Notes: generated by a model from the sequence alone, not told the origin. DNA of 64,000 nt from an uncultured Bacteroides sp. (GCA_944322285.1 CALUOR010000018.1:1-64000), one strand, 5' to 3'; shown: positions 16,453-27,625, numbered from the stretch's first letter. Numbers and translations: made by a program.

Positions 16453-16535
16453 CAACCGCTTATGAACAAGCTTATCAACCGAAGAAGGTAGAATATAAAC
16501 ACGTTATCAACAAACTTAGTTAGTATATCACAATT

Positions 16536-19373
16536 ATGGAGTACAATTTCAGGGAGATTGAAAAGAAATGGCAAAAACGATGGGTAGAGAATAAAACCTA
16601 TCAGGTGAAGGAAGATCCAAGCAAACAGAAATACTACGTACTGAACATGTTCCCCTACCCCAGCGGCGCCGGTCTGCACGTAGGACACCCGCTCGGCTAC
16701 ATCGCCAGTGACATCTACGCACGCTACAAACGCCTGCAAGGCTTCAACGTGTTGAATCCCATGGGATATGACGCTTACGGATTGCCTGCCGAACAATATG
16801 CCATTCAAACCGGACAACACCCTGCCATTACGACCGTAAACAACATCAACCGCTATCGCGAACAACTGGATAAAATAGGTTTCTCCTTCGATTGGAACCG
16901 TGAGATACGCACCTGTGACCCGAAATATTATCATTGGACACAATGGGCTTTCCAAAAAATGTTCAACAGCTATTATGACAATGGCTGCCAACAGGCCCGC
17001 CCCATAGAAGAGCTGGTACAAAGTTTCGCAAAGACAGGCACTCAGGGTCTCAATGCCGCCTGCTCCGAAGAACTTTGTTTCACGGCCGAAGAATGGAATG
17101 CCAAGAGTGAGAAAGAGCAACAAGAAATCCTGATGAACTACCGCATCGCTTACTTAGGCGAAACGATGGTGAATTGGTGTCCGCAACTGGGCACGGTGCT
17201 GGCCAATGATGAGGTAGTAGACGGAGTGTCGGAACGCGGAGGTTATCCCGTAGTGCAAAAGAAGATGCGTCAATGGTGCTTGCGCGTATCGGCTTACGCA
17301 CAACGTCTCTTGGACGGACTCGACACCATTCAATGGACAGACTCCTTGAAGGAAACGCAACGCAACTGGATAGGCCGCTCAGAAGGTGCCGAAGTGCAAT
17401 TCAAGGTGAAAGACAGCGATTTGGAGTTCACCATCTTCACCACCCGCGCCGACACGATGTTTGGCGTGACATTCATGGTGTTGGCGCCTGAAAGCGAATT
17501 GGTTACTCAAGTAACTACGCCTGGACAAAAAGCAGAAGTAGACGCTTACTTAGACCGCACCAAGAAACGCACCGAACGCGAACGCATCAGCGACCGTAGC
17601 GTAACAGGCGTATTTACAGGTTCTTACGCCATTAATCCTTTCACAGGTGAAGCCGTGCCTATTTGGGTAAGTGACTATGTATTGGCCGGATATGGCACAG
17701 GTGCCATCATGGCCGTTCCTGCCCATGATAGCCGTGACTATGCTTTTGCCAAACACTTCAACCTACCCATTGTGCCCCTTGTAGAAGGTTGCGACGTGAG
17801 CGAAGAGAGTTTCGATGCCAAAGAAGGCATTGTATGCAATTCTCCTAAAGCCGGTGTCACTCCTTATTGCGATTTAAATCTGAATGGATTGACCATTAAA
17901 GAAGCTATTGCCGCCACAAAAAAATACGTGAAAGAGCATGGTTTGGGTCGGGTGAAAGTGAACTACCGCTTACGCGATGCCATCTTCAGCCGCCAACGTT
18001 ATTGGGGCGAACCCTTCCCTGTTTACTATAAAGACAACATGCCTTACATGATACCCGAAGGTTGCCTGCCTCTCGAATTGCCTGAAGTAGACAAGTTCCT
18101 GCCTACTGAAACGGGCGAACCTCCTTTAGGACACGCTACCCGTTGGGCATGGGACACGGCAAACAATTGTGTGACAGACAATACAAAGATAGACAATGTA
18201 ACTATCTTCCCGCTCGAACTGAACACCATGCCGGGCTTTGCAGGCTCCAGCGCTTATTATTTACGCTACATGGATCCGCACAATCATACGGCTTTGGTGG
18301 GCAAGGAAGCGGATGAATACTGGCGCAATGTCGACCTCTACGTAGGCGGTACGGAACATGCTACGGGACACTTGATTTACTCCCGCTTTTGGAATAAATT
18401 CTTGCATGACCTGGGTATTTCCGTAGTGGAAGAACCTTTCCAAAAACTGGTGAACCAAGGCATGATACAAGGCCGAAGTAACTTTGTCTATCGCATCAAA
18501 GACACCAATACCTTCGTATCGCTCAACCTGAAAGACCAATACGACACTACCCCACTCCACGTGGATGTCAATATCGTGTCGAACGATATTTTGGACATTG
18601 AAGCTTTCAAGGCTTGGCGTCCCGAATATGCCACGGCCGAATTTATCCTCGAAGACGGTAAATACATCTGTGGATGGGCGGTTGAAAAGATGTCGAAATC
18701 CATGTACAACGTAGTCAATCCAGACATGATTGTAGAAAAATACGGCGCCGACACGTTGCGCATGTACGAGATGTTCCTTGGCCCGGTAGAGCAATCCAAA
18801 CCTTGGGACACGAACGGCATTGATGGCGTACACCGTTTCCTGAAGAAATTCTGGAGCCTTTTCTATGACCGCACGGACAAGTATTTGGTCAATGACGAAC
18901 CGGCTACGAAGGAAGAACTGAAATCCTTGCACAAGCTCATCAAGAAAGTGACAGGTGATATCGAGACTTTCTCGTACAACACCAGCATCAGTGCTTTCAT
19001 GATTTGCGTAAACGAGCTGGTCGCCTTGAAATGCGGCAAAAAAGAAATCCTGAATCCGCTCATCGTGACTTTGGCACCGTTTGCTCCCCATATTTGCGAG
19101 GAATTGTGGGAGACATTAGGCAACGCCGGCTCAGTGTGCGACGCGCAATGGCCTGCTTATAACGAAGAATACTTAGTGGAAAACTCGGTGAACTACACCG
19201 TCTCCTTCAACGGGAAGGCACGCTTCAACAAAGAATTCCCTGTAGAAACTTCTTCGCAAGACATTCAGGACGCCGTATTGGCTGATGAACGCTCCGCCAA
19301 GTGGATGGAAGGAAAATCAGTGGTTAAAATCATTGTCGTACCGAAAAAGATTATCAATATTGTTGTAAAATAA
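16536..19373 (+). CDS. leuS: Leucyl-tRNA synthetase
   Basis: A 945-residue class I synthetase that charges tRNA-Leu. The HIGH-type motif is HVGHPLGY near residue 49, within the conserved [18 protein letters not shown] start. The CP1 editing domain (about 225-425) carries the [18 protein letters not shown] and [13 protein letters not shown] motifs. The second ATP motif is KMSKS. The C-terminal anticodon-binding domain is complete. Length is somewhat above the roughly 860 residues of E. coli LeuS, from insertions around 140-190 and 640-690 (the [17 protein letters not shown] region). It is followed 6 bp later by the YitT-family gene. Confidence 0.98.
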   Translation: MEYNFREIEKKWQKRWVENKTYQVKEDPSKQKYYVLNMFPYPSGAGLHVGHPLGYIASDIYARYKRLQGFNVLNPMGYDAYGLPAEQYAIQTGQHPAITTVNNINRYREQLDKIGFSFDWNREIRTCDPKYYHWTQWAFQKMFNSYYDNGCQQARPIEELVQSFAKTGTQGLNAACSEELCFTAEEWNAKSEKEQQEILMNYRIAYLGETMVNWCPQLGTVLANDEVVDGVSERGGYPVVQKKMRQWCLRVSAYAQRLLDGLDTIQWTDSLKETQRNWIGRSEGAEVQFKVKDSDLEFTIFTTRADTMFGVTFMVLAPESELVTQVTTPGQKAEVDAYLDRTKKRTERERISDRSVTGVFTGSYAINPFTGEAVPIWVSDYVLAGYGTGAIMAVPAHDSRDYAFAKHFNLPIVPLVEGCDVSEESFDAKEGIVCNSPKAGVTPYCDLNLNGLTIKEAIAATKKYVKEHGLGRVKVNYRLRDAIFSRQRYWGEPFPVYYKDNMPYMIPEGCLPLELPEVDKFLPTETGEPPLGHATRWAWDTANNCVTDNTKIDNVTIFPLELNTMPGFAGSSAYYLRYMDPHNHTALVGKEADEYWRNVDLYVGGTEHATGHLIYSRFWNKFLHDLGISVVEEPFQKLVNQGMIQGRSNFVYRIKDTNTFVSLNLKDQYDTTPLHVDVNIVSNDILDIEAFKAWRPEYATAEFILEDGKYICGWAVEKMSKSMYNVVNPDMIVEKYGADTLRMYEMFLGPVEQSKPWDTNGIDGVHRFLKKFWSLFYDRTDKYLVNDEPATKEELKSLHKLIKKVTGDIETFSYNTSISAFMICVNELVALKCGKKEILNPLIVTLAPFAPHICEELWETLGNAGSVCDAQWPAYNEEYLVENSVNYTVSFNGKARFNKEFPVETSSQDIQDAVLADERSAKWMEGKSVVKIIVVPKKIINIVVK

Positions 19374-19379
19374 ATCAAT

Positions 19380-20282
19380 ATGCAGATAACGAAACCAACC
19401 AAAGCAACATTGATGAGGGAGTTGAAAGACTATGTCTTCATCACCATTGGCCTTATTAGTTATTCCCTGGCATGGGCGGCTTTCCTCATTCCCTACCAGA
19501 TTACAACGGGAGGAACTACGGGTATAGGTGCCATTATCTACTATGCCACGGGATTTCCTATCCAATGGTCATACTTCCTCATCAATGCGGTATTAATGAC
19601 GTTTGCCATCAAGATATTAGGACCTAAATTCAGCATCAAGACCACGTATGCCATCATTATGCTGACTTTCTTTCTGTGGTTTTTCCAAAAGTTGGTCAAT
19701 GGAGAAGACGGCATCCCTCCGCAGATATTAGGTCCCGGACAAGACTTTATGGCGTGCTTGATAGGCGCAACCATGTGCGGCTTTGGTTTGGGAGTCGTAT
19801 TCAATTGCAACGGTAGCACAGGCGGAACGGACATCATAGCCGCCATCATCAACAAATACCGCGATGTAACGTTGGGACGTATGATTATGGCGTGTGACGT
19901 GGTGATTATCAGTTCTTGTTATTTCATCTTCCACGACTGGCGCCGGGTGATATTTGGCTTTGTAACCCTGTTCGTCATCGGTTTCGTGCTCGACTATGTG
20001 GTGAACAGTGCCCGCCAATCGGTGCAATTCCTGATTTTCTCCAAAGAATACGAAAAGATTGCCGATCACATCGCCAAAGATACCCATCGAGGTGTCACAG
20101 TGCTCAATGGCACCGGCTGGTATAGTAAAAACGATGTAAAAGTACTGGTTGTATTAGCCTATAAACGACAATCCGTGGAAATATTCCGTTTGGTGAAAGA
20201 TATTGATCCGAACGCCTTTATTTCACAAAGCTCCGTCATCGGTGTATATGGAGAAGGATTTGACAAACTCAAAGTAAAATAA
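19380..20282 (+). CDS. YitT family membrane protein (DUF2179 C-terminal domain)
   Basis: A 300-residue protein with about five or six transmembrane helices in the first 210 residues (including [44 protein letters not shown]) and a cytoplasmic DUF2179 domain at the end ([33 protein letters not shown]). Function of the family is not settled. It sits between leuS (6 bp gap) and rdgB (16 bp gap), so it is probably translated from the same mRNA. Confidence 0.93.
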   Translation: MQITKPTKATLMRELKDYVFITIGLISYSLAWAAFLIPYQITTGGTTGIGAIIYYATGFPIQWSYFLINAVLMTFAIKILGPKFSIKTTYAIIMLTFFLWFFQKLVNGEDGIPPQILGPGQDFMACLIGATMCGFGLGVVFNCNGSTGGTDIIAAIINKYRDVTLGRMIMACDVVIISSCYFIFHDWRRVIFGFVTLFVIGFVLDYVVNSARQSVQFLIFSKEYEKIADHIAKDTHRGVTVLNGTGWYSKNDVKVLVVLAYKRQSVEIFRLVKDIDPNAFISQSSVIGVYGEGFDKLKVK

Positions 20283-20298
20283 TAAAAAACATATCATA

Positions 20299-20877
20299 AT
20301 GAAGAAATTTGTTTTTGCCACCAACAATGCCCACAAGCTCGAAGAAGTCAGAGACATTTTAGGAGACAAAATAGAACTTCTCAGCCTGAAAGATATCAAT
20401 TGTCATGAAGAAATTCCTGAAACGGCTGATACTTTAGCTGGAAATGCGCTCCTAAAAGCCAGGTATGTCTACGACAAGTATCATTTGAATTGCTTCGCCG
20501 ATGATACAGGACTCGAAGTAGAAGCCTTAAACGGTGCTCCGGGCGTCTATTCGGCACGTTATGCCGGTGATGCGCACAATTCCGAGGCTAACATGAAAAA
20601 GTTGCTCCACGAGCTTGAAAACGTGGATAACCGCAAAGCGCAATTCCATACGGTCTTTGCCTTAATCATCGATGGCAAGGAACATTTGTTTGAAGGCAGT
20701 GTAAAAGGAGAAATCACTAAAGTACACAAAGGAACTTCCGGCTTTGGTTATGACCCCATCTTCCAGCCCGAAGGCTATCACCAGACTTTTGCCGAAATGG
20801 GAAATGAAGAAAAGAACAAAATCAGCCACCGGGCCAAGGCTACTGAAAAGCTTTGCAAGTTCTTGAAGTCTATCTGA
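20299..20877 (+). CDS. rdgB: RdgB/HAM1 family non-canonical purine NTP pyrophosphatase
   Basis: A 192-residue house-cleaning enzyme that hydrolyses dITP, XTP and ITP to monophosphates. Family motifs are [12 protein letters not shown] at the N-terminus, [25 protein letters not shown] in the middle and [13 protein letters not shown]...SHRAKA at the end. Length is normal. It is the last gene of the leuS unit and is followed directly by a strong hairpin at 20894-20949. Confidence 0.96.
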   Translation: MKKFVFATNNAHKLEEVRDILGDKIELLSLKDINCHEEIPETADTLAGNALLKARYVYDKYHLNCFADDTGLEVEALNGAPGVYSARYAGDAHNSEANMKKLLHELENVDNRKAQFHTVFALIIDGKEHLFEGSVKGEITKVHKGTSGFGYDPIFQPEGYHQTFAEMGNEEKNKISHRAKATEKLCKFLKSI

Positions 20878-20893
20878 AAAAGTATTATTAGAT

Positions 20894-20949
20894 AAAAGCC
20901 CAAGTATCATTGGATAAATGACTAAGTATCCAATAATACTTGGGCTTTT
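20894..20949. terminator. Shared terminator hairpin built from 22-nt repeats (array C)
   Basis: AAAAGCCCAAGTAT and ATTGGAT pair with ATCCAAT and ATACTTGGGCTTTT, a stem of about 21 pairs with one mismatch, flanked by A and T tracts. It fits a bidirectional terminator for rdgB and the opposing DUF4842 gene. AAGTATC occurs twice 22 nt apart (20902 and 20924), so this also fits the 22-nt array class. Confidence 0.85.
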
Positions 20950-20962
20950 CATATAGATGCAA

Positions 20963-22699
20963 TTAATTTACTCCCATTACTTGTCCGTTTACAGGATTTT
21001 TATACCAGTCTACTTGAGTAGGATCATTTATCCACGTGCTAAAACCAGGATAAGCATCATTTATATTCACTCGTTCTACAGGCCATTGCCAACCGGACGG
21101 TACGCAAATCATCTGAGGAGCAGCGCCTGCATCCGGAGCCGCAATAACCACAGTAGATTGCGTCTGATTGTTCACCACTTTTATAGTAAAACCACCCATT
21201 TTCTCAGCTACGGAAAAATCTTTATCAACTTTTATCTCGAAAGATGAAGCCGAATAATTAACAGACTGTGTATTAATCAACGGATAAGTACCATCTGAAC
21301 CAGGTCCATCAACACCAAAAAATGAGTGGAATTCCGTTTCATGATACTCTCCCTCTCCATCCGTATAGCATAAATAAGTTTCCAATGAACCGCCTGCGGC
21401 AAGTGGAGTAATCGTAGCTACTTCTGTTCCAGACACATGTTTTATGGTAAATACTATATCATTGAAGTCATAGTCATCCGTATTTCCTAAGTCTTCAACG
21501 GCGATAGTCCAAGTGGAAGGAGATTCCGGTTCTGGTTCCGGCTCAGGATCGGGTTCCGGCTCGGGATCAGGTTCTTCTGGTTCAACAATTACAGAGGGAG
21601 CAGGATCAATAATCAACATCAAATCATTCAAATCTTTCTTAGCGCCTCTTGAATATTGATCTTCAAATCCTAAAAATGCGCGTCCTTGATTATCTGTAAA
21701 ATAAGACGCCATTTCTCCCGCTTTTCCATTCTTATATTTATTGGTATAATAAGTCTCTATAAGTTTACCATCAGTACCATAAACTTTAATATAAAATCCA
21801 AATTCAGTATAATCCGGTAATTCTATAGTAAAACCTCTTGATTGGAATCCTTCTCCCTCTTTAACTCTATAGTCATTATTATCATACTTTACTGGAAGTA
21901 CTGTACTTGCATATCCACGACTATATCGATTATTTGAATTATTATTAGCATTTACCCAACCATAGTCTTCCCATGAAGATGAAGGAGGAAACCAACTCCT
22001 TTTCTTCTTTTGCAGAAACACCTGCAAATCATCCCCTTCTTTATCTGTATAAACATCTACCTCTTTCAGTTCATTTCCTTCTTCCCAAAATATTCCTACC
22101 GTGTGTTTATACATAGCATTCCAATAGATAGGATAAACATTGATAATTTCATCAGGTTTCTTTTGCATGATGAAATTACTTTTAATCCCATGAACATTGG
22201 TATTATCCTTATCCTCTCTTAACTTATTGGTTATAGTCGTTACTTCTTGCCAACTAAATCGTTTATATTCAGTCAACTTTGTAAATACATCCGTAACATC
22301 AGATTCATACGTTCTTGTAGATGCATCTGTAAAGCTCACTTCCTCTCCATTTTTTACTAATTTGCCTTTGCCACCTACTGAAACAAAAAAGTCATTCAGA
22401 TTCTTAGCAGCGTCAAACGTAAGTGTTTGCACACCAGATATTCCCTTGTAGTCACCTACAAGTTTATAAATATCATCTGCATTCGCATAGATTTCCACTT
22501 CCGTACTATTACCCAGCTCCACGGTTACAGACTTCAGTTCGGCCACATTCCAATCCTGATTGGGATTAATCTCTCCAAACAGGTCTACGAAGTTTTGCTC
22601 ATAGTCTTCCTTTATACGATCCGGATTATAAGCATCTTCCGTACACGAAGCCATGAACAACCCTCCTGCCACAAATACCATTAAGAAACTCTTTTTCAT
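20963..22699 (-). CDS. DUF4842/LruC-domain surface lipoprotein
   Basis: A 578-residue exported lipoprotein with lipobox FMASC (Cys19). Two copies of a beta-rich DUF4842-like domain can be seen: the first contains RAFLGFEDQYSRGAKKDLNDLMLII, the second WTIAVEDLGNTDDYDFNDIVFTI. Both carry the D.NDLMLII / DFNDIVFTI hallmark with conserved Asp and Asn that could bind calcium. A PEPDPEPEPDPEPEPEPE linker joins them. The protein probably faces the surface; its ligand is unknown. The minus-strand -7 box TACATTTG (22756-22763) gives a leader of about 50 nt. Confidence 0.88.
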   Translation of the reverse strand: MKKSFLMVFVAGGLFMASCTEDAYNPDRIKEDYEQNFVDLFGEINPNQDWNVAELKSVTVELGNSTEVEIYANADDIYKLVGDYKGISGVQTLTFDAAKNLNDFFVSVGGKGKLVKNGEEVSFTDASTRTYESDVTDVFTKLTEYKRFSWQEVTTITNKLREDKDNTNVHGIKSNFIMQKKPDEIINVYPIYWNAMYKHTVGIFWEEGNELKEVDVYTDKEGDDLQVFLQKKKRSWFPPSSSWEDYGWVNANNNSNNRYSRGYASTVLPVKYDNNDYRVKEGEGFQSRGFTIELPDYTEFGFYIKVYGTDGKLIETYYTNKYKNGKAGEMASYFTDNQGRAFLGFEDQYSRGAKKDLNDLMLIIDPAPSVIVEPEEPDPEPEPDPEPEPEPESPSTWTIAVEDLGNTDDYDFNDIVFTIKHVSGTEVATITPLAAGGSLETYLCYTDGEGEYHETEFHSFFGVDGPGSDGTYPLINTQSVNYSASSFEIKVDKDFSVAEKMGGFTIKVVNNQTQSTVVIAAPDAGAAPQMICVPSGWQWPVERVNINDAYPGFSTWINDPTQVDWYKNPVNGQVMGVN

Positions 22700-22927
22700 T
22701 GTTTGCTTTGTTTTAAAGGTTGCTTGCTATTGATTCTCTTTTTACAGATAGATCACAAATGTACCAATTTTTAATTGATTTGCATCAATTATTTTAAAAT
22801 ATTTTTCAATATTAAAAAGTACATTATTCTTTATCCCCATTTTCCCATCCTCAAAGGTAAGGAAAATAGGAATAAAGAAAGTACGCGGACTATATACAAT
22901 TCAATATACAATCCGTTAAATATCTGA

Positions 22928-23866
22928 TTATAAAGCTAATTTAGCCGAAATCTCCAGCATGCGCTGGATGGGCTTCACGGCCTTGGCGGCTATCGCGGGG
23001 TCAACGGTTATTTCGGGAGTCTCATCTTTCAGACATTGATAAAGTTTTTCCAACGTGTTCAAACGCATGTAGTTGCATTCATTGCACGCATGGGCACCAG
23101 TAGAGGGTGGGGCAGGGATGAAGTTGGTTTGCGGACAACGCTTACGCATTTCGTGCAGAATACCCGATTCAGTAGCTACAATATAGGTCTTTTCCGGATG
23201 AGCAATGGCATACTTCAAAAGGGCTGCCGTAGAGCCTACCACATCGGCTTGCGCCAATACGGCTTGCTTGCATTCGGGATGGGCCAATACCAAGGCTTCA
23301 GGATGCTGTTCCTTCAACGCTGCAATCTTTTCCACGGAGAATTGCTCATGTACATGACACGCTCCGTTCCACAACAACATATTACGTCCGGTTACGGCAT
23401 TAATATAGCTCCCTAAGTTTCTATCCGGTCCGAAAATAATCTTTTCCTCACGAGGAAAACTTTCCACTATCTGGCGGGCGTTTGAAGAAGTCACCACCAC
23501 ATCGGTCAATGCCTTTACGGCCGCCGTGGTATTAACGTACGACAAGACTGTATATCCCGGATGCTCTTTTATGAATTGCCCGAACGCATCGGCCGGACAA
23601 CTATCGGCCAATGAACAACCCGCCTGCATATCGGGCACCAATACCTTTTTCTCAGGACAAAGCACTTTGGCGGTTTCCCCCATAAAGTGCACACCGCACA
23701 TCACGATGACATCGGCTTCTGTCCGGGCAGCCTGTTGAGCCAGTGCCAGGCTATCGCCTATGTAGTCGGCCACGTCCTGTATTTCGGCCCGTTGGTAATA
23801 GTGGCCCATGATAAGCGCATTCTTTTCTTTCTTCAGTTGCTTGATAGCTTCAACCAGATTTTCCAT
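22928..23866 (-). CDS. nadA: Quinolinate synthase
   Basis: A 312-residue iron-sulfur enzyme that condenses iminoaspartate with dihydroxyacetone phosphate to make quinolinate for NAD. The beginning with LIMGHYYQRAEIQDVADYIGDSLALAQ is typical, and three conserved cysteines are in place: CGVHFMGE, CHVHEQF and the C-terminal HACNECNYM. No nadB or nadC lies beside it in this window. It is preceded by a 494-bp gene-free region. Confidence 0.97.
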   Translation of the reverse strand: MENLVEAIKQLKKEKNALIMGHYYQRAEIQDVADYIGDSLALAQQAARTEADVIVMCGVHFMGETAKVLCPEKKVLVPDMQAGCSLADSCPADAFGQFIKEHPGYTVLSYVNTTAAVKALTDVVVTSSNARQIVESFPREEKIIFGPDRNLGSYINAVTGRNMLLWNGACHVHEQFSVEKIAALKEQHPEALVLAHPECKQAVLAQADVVGSTAALLKYAIAHPEKTYIVATESGILHEMRKRCPQTNFIPAPPSTGAHACNECNYMRLNTLEKLYQCLKDETPEITVDPAIAAKAVKPIQRMLEISAKLAL

Positions 23867-24360
23867 AAACTCATAAATATGTTATTTATTTCTCTTCTTT
23901 TAAAAAATCCCCTATGGTGCTGATAATAGTCGGTTAATAACGTGAAGAAAAAACGGCCACATTGTTTGGCGGTTAAGTTATTAATGTTTTGCTTGGGTTT
24001 ATCAATAGTTTATCAACGGATGTTTTTCCGGTCTAACTATTGATAATAAGCTCTTTCTATTTCAGCATTCACATTCTGTTGATAAAGTGCAAAGTTAATA
24101 ACTTTCGTCCGATAAACCTTGTTCATTGGGTTGAAAAATGTGTTTAAGTTGGTTTTGAAAATAAAGGCTTGTTATTTTGCAAGACTTATAAGAGGATTTG
24201 CATATAGATTATTTTGAGAATCGCAAGTTTTATTTTTCATTTTCTTTTCTTTCACTATCGACAGGTTTCCAACGGTTATTCACCGGTATTTGAACGGAAA
24301 AATGTATCTTTGCGGATAGTTAGAGAAATGGGAATTTAGCACATTAAATTATCATTTAAA
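23867..24360. other. Gene-free region with scattered TTATCAA motifs
   Basis: No ORF worth calling. It holds several TTATCAA/TTGATAA motifs (for example in TTTATCAATAGTTTATCAACGG near 24000 and CTGTTGATAAAG near 24082). The right end carries the -7 box TATCTTTG (24305-24312) that serves the methyltransferase gene. I see no compact structured RNA. Confidence 0.4.
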
Positions 24361-24894
24361 ATGGAGCATCGCAAACTAAAGATAACCGAACTGCATCGTA
24401 TTAGTGCTGAGGAGTTTAAGAAAGCCGAGAAACTTCCTTTAGTGGTGGTATTGGATAATATCCGGAGCTTGCATAACATCGGTTCGGTATTTCGCACGTC
24501 CGACGCTTTTCGCATCGAATGTATCTATTTGTGTGGCATTACGGCCACTCCTCCGCATCCCGAAATGCATAAAACGGCTTTGGGTGCTGAATTCACCGTA
24601 GATTGGAAATATGTGAATAACGCGGTTGAAGCGGTTGATAACTTGCACCGTGAAGGTTACATTGTTTATTCCGTGGAACAGGCTGAGAATAGTATCATGT
24701 TGGAAGACTTGAAGTTAGAGCACGGCAAACGTTATGCGGTGGTGTTGGGCAACGAGGTGAAAGGTGTTCAGCAAGAGGTGATTGACCATAGTGACGGGTG
24801 CATTGAAATTCCTCAATACGGCACCAAGCATTCACTCAACGTGTCCGTTACCGCGGGGATTGTGATTTGGGACTTGTTCAAACAACTGAGTTGA
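24361..24894 (+). CDS. TrmH/SpoU-family RNA 2'-O-methyltransferase
   Basis: A 177-residue SPOUT methyltransferase with the trefoil-knot signature: LPLVVVLDNIRSLHNIGSVFRTSDAF at the start, then VLGNEVKGVQQEVI and the C-terminal HSLNVSVTAGIVIWDLF, which form motifs 1-3. It transfers methyl from SAM to a ribose of tRNA or rRNA; the exact base is unknown. There is no separate N-terminal substrate-binding domain. The stop is 2 bp from the stop of the opposing DUF4294 gene. Confidence 0.93.
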   Translation: MEHRKLKITELHRISAEEFKKAEKLPLVVVLDNIRSLHNIGSVFRTSDAFRIECIYLCGITATPPHPEMHKTALGAEFTVDWKYVNNAVEAVDNLHREGYIVYSVEQAENSIMLEDLKLEHGKRYAVVLGNEVKGVQQEVIDHSDGCIEIPQYGTKHSLNVSVTAGIVIWDLFKQLS

Positions 24895-24896
24895 TG

Positions 24897-25511
24897 TTAT
24901 AGTTGTCCGTTTTGTACCATCAATATCACCCGTTCGGTCAAGGCATCATCACCCGTAGGGTCATATTCTTTCTTCAAGCTGGCACCGAAAAGGGCGGCAA
25001 ATGTCTGGTAAAAGCCTGCACGGAAGGGGCCGAGGAAAGCTTTTACCAATTCATAGCCCGTAGAGTTAGTTTGACGGTCAACTAATTTTATTAATAATTT
25101 TCCTTGTGAGAAAGTCAGTTTTTTCATGCGTGGCATATATTGTTCTTTCAATCCTTTTTCTACCCGCTTGATGTGTTTCTGGCGTTCACCGGGTGGAAGT
25201 GTTTGCAAGTATTCATAAGTTTCGATGATAATGCCGTTCACTTCATTGGCTATGGGCAATACTTTTTTCACGTCGCGCACTAATTTGTTATAGCGCATAC
25301 GGGCTCTTCGGTTCTTGAATTTCAGCGGTTTAAAGATATAGACAGTCCTTAATTGTACACAAGGAATAGTATCGCCCTCGTATACACACATGGGAGTAAG
25401 ATACACCTTCTTTCCATTGTTGGATGATGTATTTTTTTGTTGGGCATGTAGCGTGGAGCATCCAAAGGCCGACAACACAAGAAGGACGATGAGGTGAAAC
25501 CTTGTTTTCAT
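24897..25511 (-). CDS. DUF4294 exported protein, apparently leaderless mRNA
   Basis: A 204-residue protein with a signal peptide (MKTRFHLIVLLVLSAFGCSTLHAQ) and the DUF4294 core (VYEGDTIPCVQLRTVYIFKPLKFKNRRARMRYNKLVRDVKKVLPIANEV). The family is Bacteroidota-specific and of unknown function; it is likely periplasmic or membrane-attached. The start at 25511 is chosen because the promoter box TACTTTTG (25523-25516) ends only 4 nt before that ATG. An upstream in-frame start at 25526 would lie inside the promoter. The mRNA probably begins at or within a few bases of the ATG. Confidence 0.88.
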   Translation of the reverse strand: MKTRFHLIVLLVLSAFGCSTLHAQQKNTSSNNGKKVYLTPMCVYEGDTIPCVQLRTVYIFKPLKFKNRRARMRYNKLVRDVKKVLPIANEVNGIIIETYEYLQTLPPGERQKHIKRVEKGLKEQYMPRMKKLTFSQGKLLIKLVDRQTNSTGYELVKAFLGPFRAGFYQTFAALFGASLKKEYDPTGDDALTERVILMVQNGQL

Positions 25512-25515
25512 GCCG

Positions 25516-25523
25516 CAAAAGTA
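25516..25523 (-). promoter_or_regulatory. Promoter -7 box abutting the DUF4294 start
   Basis: On the minus strand TACTTTTG, then CGGC, then ATG. With the usual distance from the -7 box to the transcription start, there is essentially no 5' leader. No clear -33 box is seen. Confidence 0.65.
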
Positions 25524-25624
25524 CATTATTCTATGAAATATTTTTGTGGGTTCAGCTTTTTTCCTTGTGGCATTAACTTATTTAAGGTAACTTCGCCGCC
25601 CGATAAACAAATATAAATACAAGG

Positions 25625-27625
25625 ATGAGGATAAAACTTTTGTTGATAACTCTGTTGATAAGTGTAGCGTTGCAGGCTCAGCATACGGATTTGTGGCTTT
25701 TGGAAGAAAATCTGGAGCAATTGGCCATTGAATCGGACGCCACCGATTGGGAAGATGAACTGGAAGAGCTTTCATATCGTTTAAAGGAAAAAATTAATCT
25801 GAATACGGCTACTAAAGAGCAATTGGAAATGTTTCCTTTCCTGTCTGATATTCAGATAGAAAACTTGTTGGCATACATCTATCTTCATGGAGAGATGGAA
25901 ACCATTTATGAATTGCAGTTGGTGGAGGAGATGGACAAGGAAACCATCGAACGGCTTCTGCCTTTTGTCCGTGTGTCAAAGTCCCGCAAAGACGATGCCT
26001 TTCCTTCGTGGAAACGCGTGCTAAAGTTTGCGAAGCAAGAAGCTATGGCACGTTTCGATGTGCCCTTTTATGCACGTAAGGGGTATGAGAAAGATTATTT
26101 GGGTCCTTCGCTCTATCATTCCTTGCGATATAGCTTCCGTTATGGCGAGCGCATTCAGGCGGGTGTGACCGGTGAGAAAGATGCCGGTGAGCCGTTTTTC
26201 GCTTTACATAATCGGAAAGGATATGACCATTATGCTTATTATCTGCTATTGAAAGAGTGGGGGAGGCTTCAGACTTTGGCCGTTGGCACCTATAAAGCCA
26301 GTTTCGGGCAAGGCTTGGTGTTGGGAAATGCCTTTGGATTGGGAAAATCATTTTCGTTGGCTACGGCCGAATATCGCACGGAAGGTTTCCGTAAGCATGG
26401 TTCTTCCGATGAGTATAATTATTTTCGTGGGGTAGGGGGCACTCTCCGATTGGATTCCTCTTGGCGGGCATCGGCTTTTTATTCACATCGTAATCTGGAC
26501 GGGGTGGTGAAGGATGGAGAAATCACCTCCATTTATAAAACAGGACTTCATCGTTCGGAAAGCGAAGTAGAGAAAATACATACGTTGGTGATGCAAGTGG
26601 CGGGTGGAAACGTATCTTACGAAAATCTTCATCTGAAAGTAGGTGTCACGGGCATTTACTATTTCTTCAATCGTCCTTACGAGCCGAATTTGCGCGAGTA
26701 TGCCAAGTATAATCTTCGTGGAAATCATTTTTATAATGTAAGTATTGATTATAACTATCGATGGGGAAAGTTTGCGTGGGTAGGGGAGGTGGCCAAAGGT
26801 AAACACGGATATGCCTTGCTTAACCGATGGAGATATCAGCTGAATAGCGATTATAAGTTCATGTTGATTCACAGACTTTATACACACGATTATTGGTCAT
26901 TCTTCGGGCACGGGTTTGGCGAAGGAAGCACTCCACAAAATGAAAACGGATGGTATGTGGCGGCTGAAGTATCGCCCTTTGCGCGTTGGAAATTTTTCGT
27001 AGCGGCGGATTTCTTTTCTTTTCCTTGGTGGAAATACCGCATCAGCAAGCCTTCGCAAGGCACGGATGTCATGTTTCAAGCCACGTTTACGCCGGATGAA
27101 CATTGGAGCATGTATGCCAATCATCGCTATAAGCGGAAAGAACGTGACGTGACAGGTACAAGCGGAGAAATAATTTTGCCTACCCATCATCATAAGACAC
27201 GTTTTCGCTTGAATTATACAAGTGGTTTTTGGGGATTTCGCACTACTTTTGATTATAATCACTTCAGCCAGCCCGACCTTCAATATAGCCAGGGTTGGTT
27301 AGTGACCCAATCCTGTGGTTTTCAACTTCCTTTCACTCATCTGACAGCTTCCGTGCAAGGCACTTATTTTCATACTGATGATTATGATTCGCGCGTTTAT
27401 GCTTACGAGAAAGGCTTGCTTTACACTTTTTACACGCCTTCATTCAATGGGCGCGGCTTCCGTTATTCGGCCCATCTCCGTTATGATTTCCGTGATTGGC
27501 TGATGTTGATAACCAAATTCGGGCAAACTATTTATCAGGATAGAGATGAAATCAGTTCGGGAAAAGATTTGATTAAGGGGAATAAGAAGACAGACTTGCA
27601 GGTGCAGATAAGAATAAAGTTTTAA
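25625..27625 (+). CDS. Helix-hairpin-helix outer-membrane beta-barrel protein
   Basis: A 666-residue exported protein. A signal peptide (MRIKLLLITLLISVALQAQ) is followed by ComEA-like helix-hairpin-helix repeats at about 55-120 (INLNTATKEQLEMFPFLSDIQIENLLAYI). The rest is a long series of alternating aromatic beta-strands (YNYRWGKFAWVGEVAKGKHGYALLNRW style) ending in Phe, as in outer-membrane barrels. The pairing of HhH with a barrel is widespread in Bacteroidota but its role is unknown; a link to DNA is possible but not shown. It diverges from DUF4294 with about 110 bp between. Confidence 0.85.
   Translation: MRIKLLLITLLISVALQAQHTDLWLLEENLEQLAIESDATDWEDELEELSYRLKEKINLNTATKEQLEMFPFLSDIQIENLLAYIYLHGEMETIYELQLVEEMDKETIERLLPFVRVSKSRKDDAFPSWKRVLKFAKQEAMARFDVPFYARKGYEKDYLGPSLYHSLRYSFRYGERIQAGVTGEKDAGEPFFALHNRKGYDHYAYYLLLKEWGRLQTLAVGTYKASFGQGLVLGNAFGLGKSFSLATAEYRTEGFRKHGSSDEYNYFRGVGGTLRLDSSWRASAFYSHRNLDGVVKDGEITSIYKTGLHRSESEVEKIHTLVMQVAGGNVSYENLHLKVGVTGIYYFFNRPYEPNLREYAKYNLRGNHFYNVSIDYNYRWGKFAWVGEVAKGKHGYALLNRWRYQLNSDYKFMLIHRLYTHDYWSFFGHGFGEGSTPQNENGWYVAAEVSPFARWKFFVAADFFSFPWWKYRISKPSQGTDVMFQATFTPDEHWSMYANHRYKRKERDVTGTSGEIILPTHHHKTRFRLNYTSGFWGFRTTFDYNHFSQPDLQYSQGWLVTQSCGFQLPFTHLTASVQGTYFHTDDYDSRVYAYEKGLLYTFYTPSFNGRGFRYSAHLRYDFRDWLMLITKFGQTIYQDRDEISSGKDLIKGNKKTDLQVQIRIKF

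Noticed and set aside
23980..24100. Replication origin suggested by TTATCAA motifs
   Set aside because: The motifs differ from the DnaA box at two or more positions, also occur before leuS and elsewhere, and no origin genes are adjacent.
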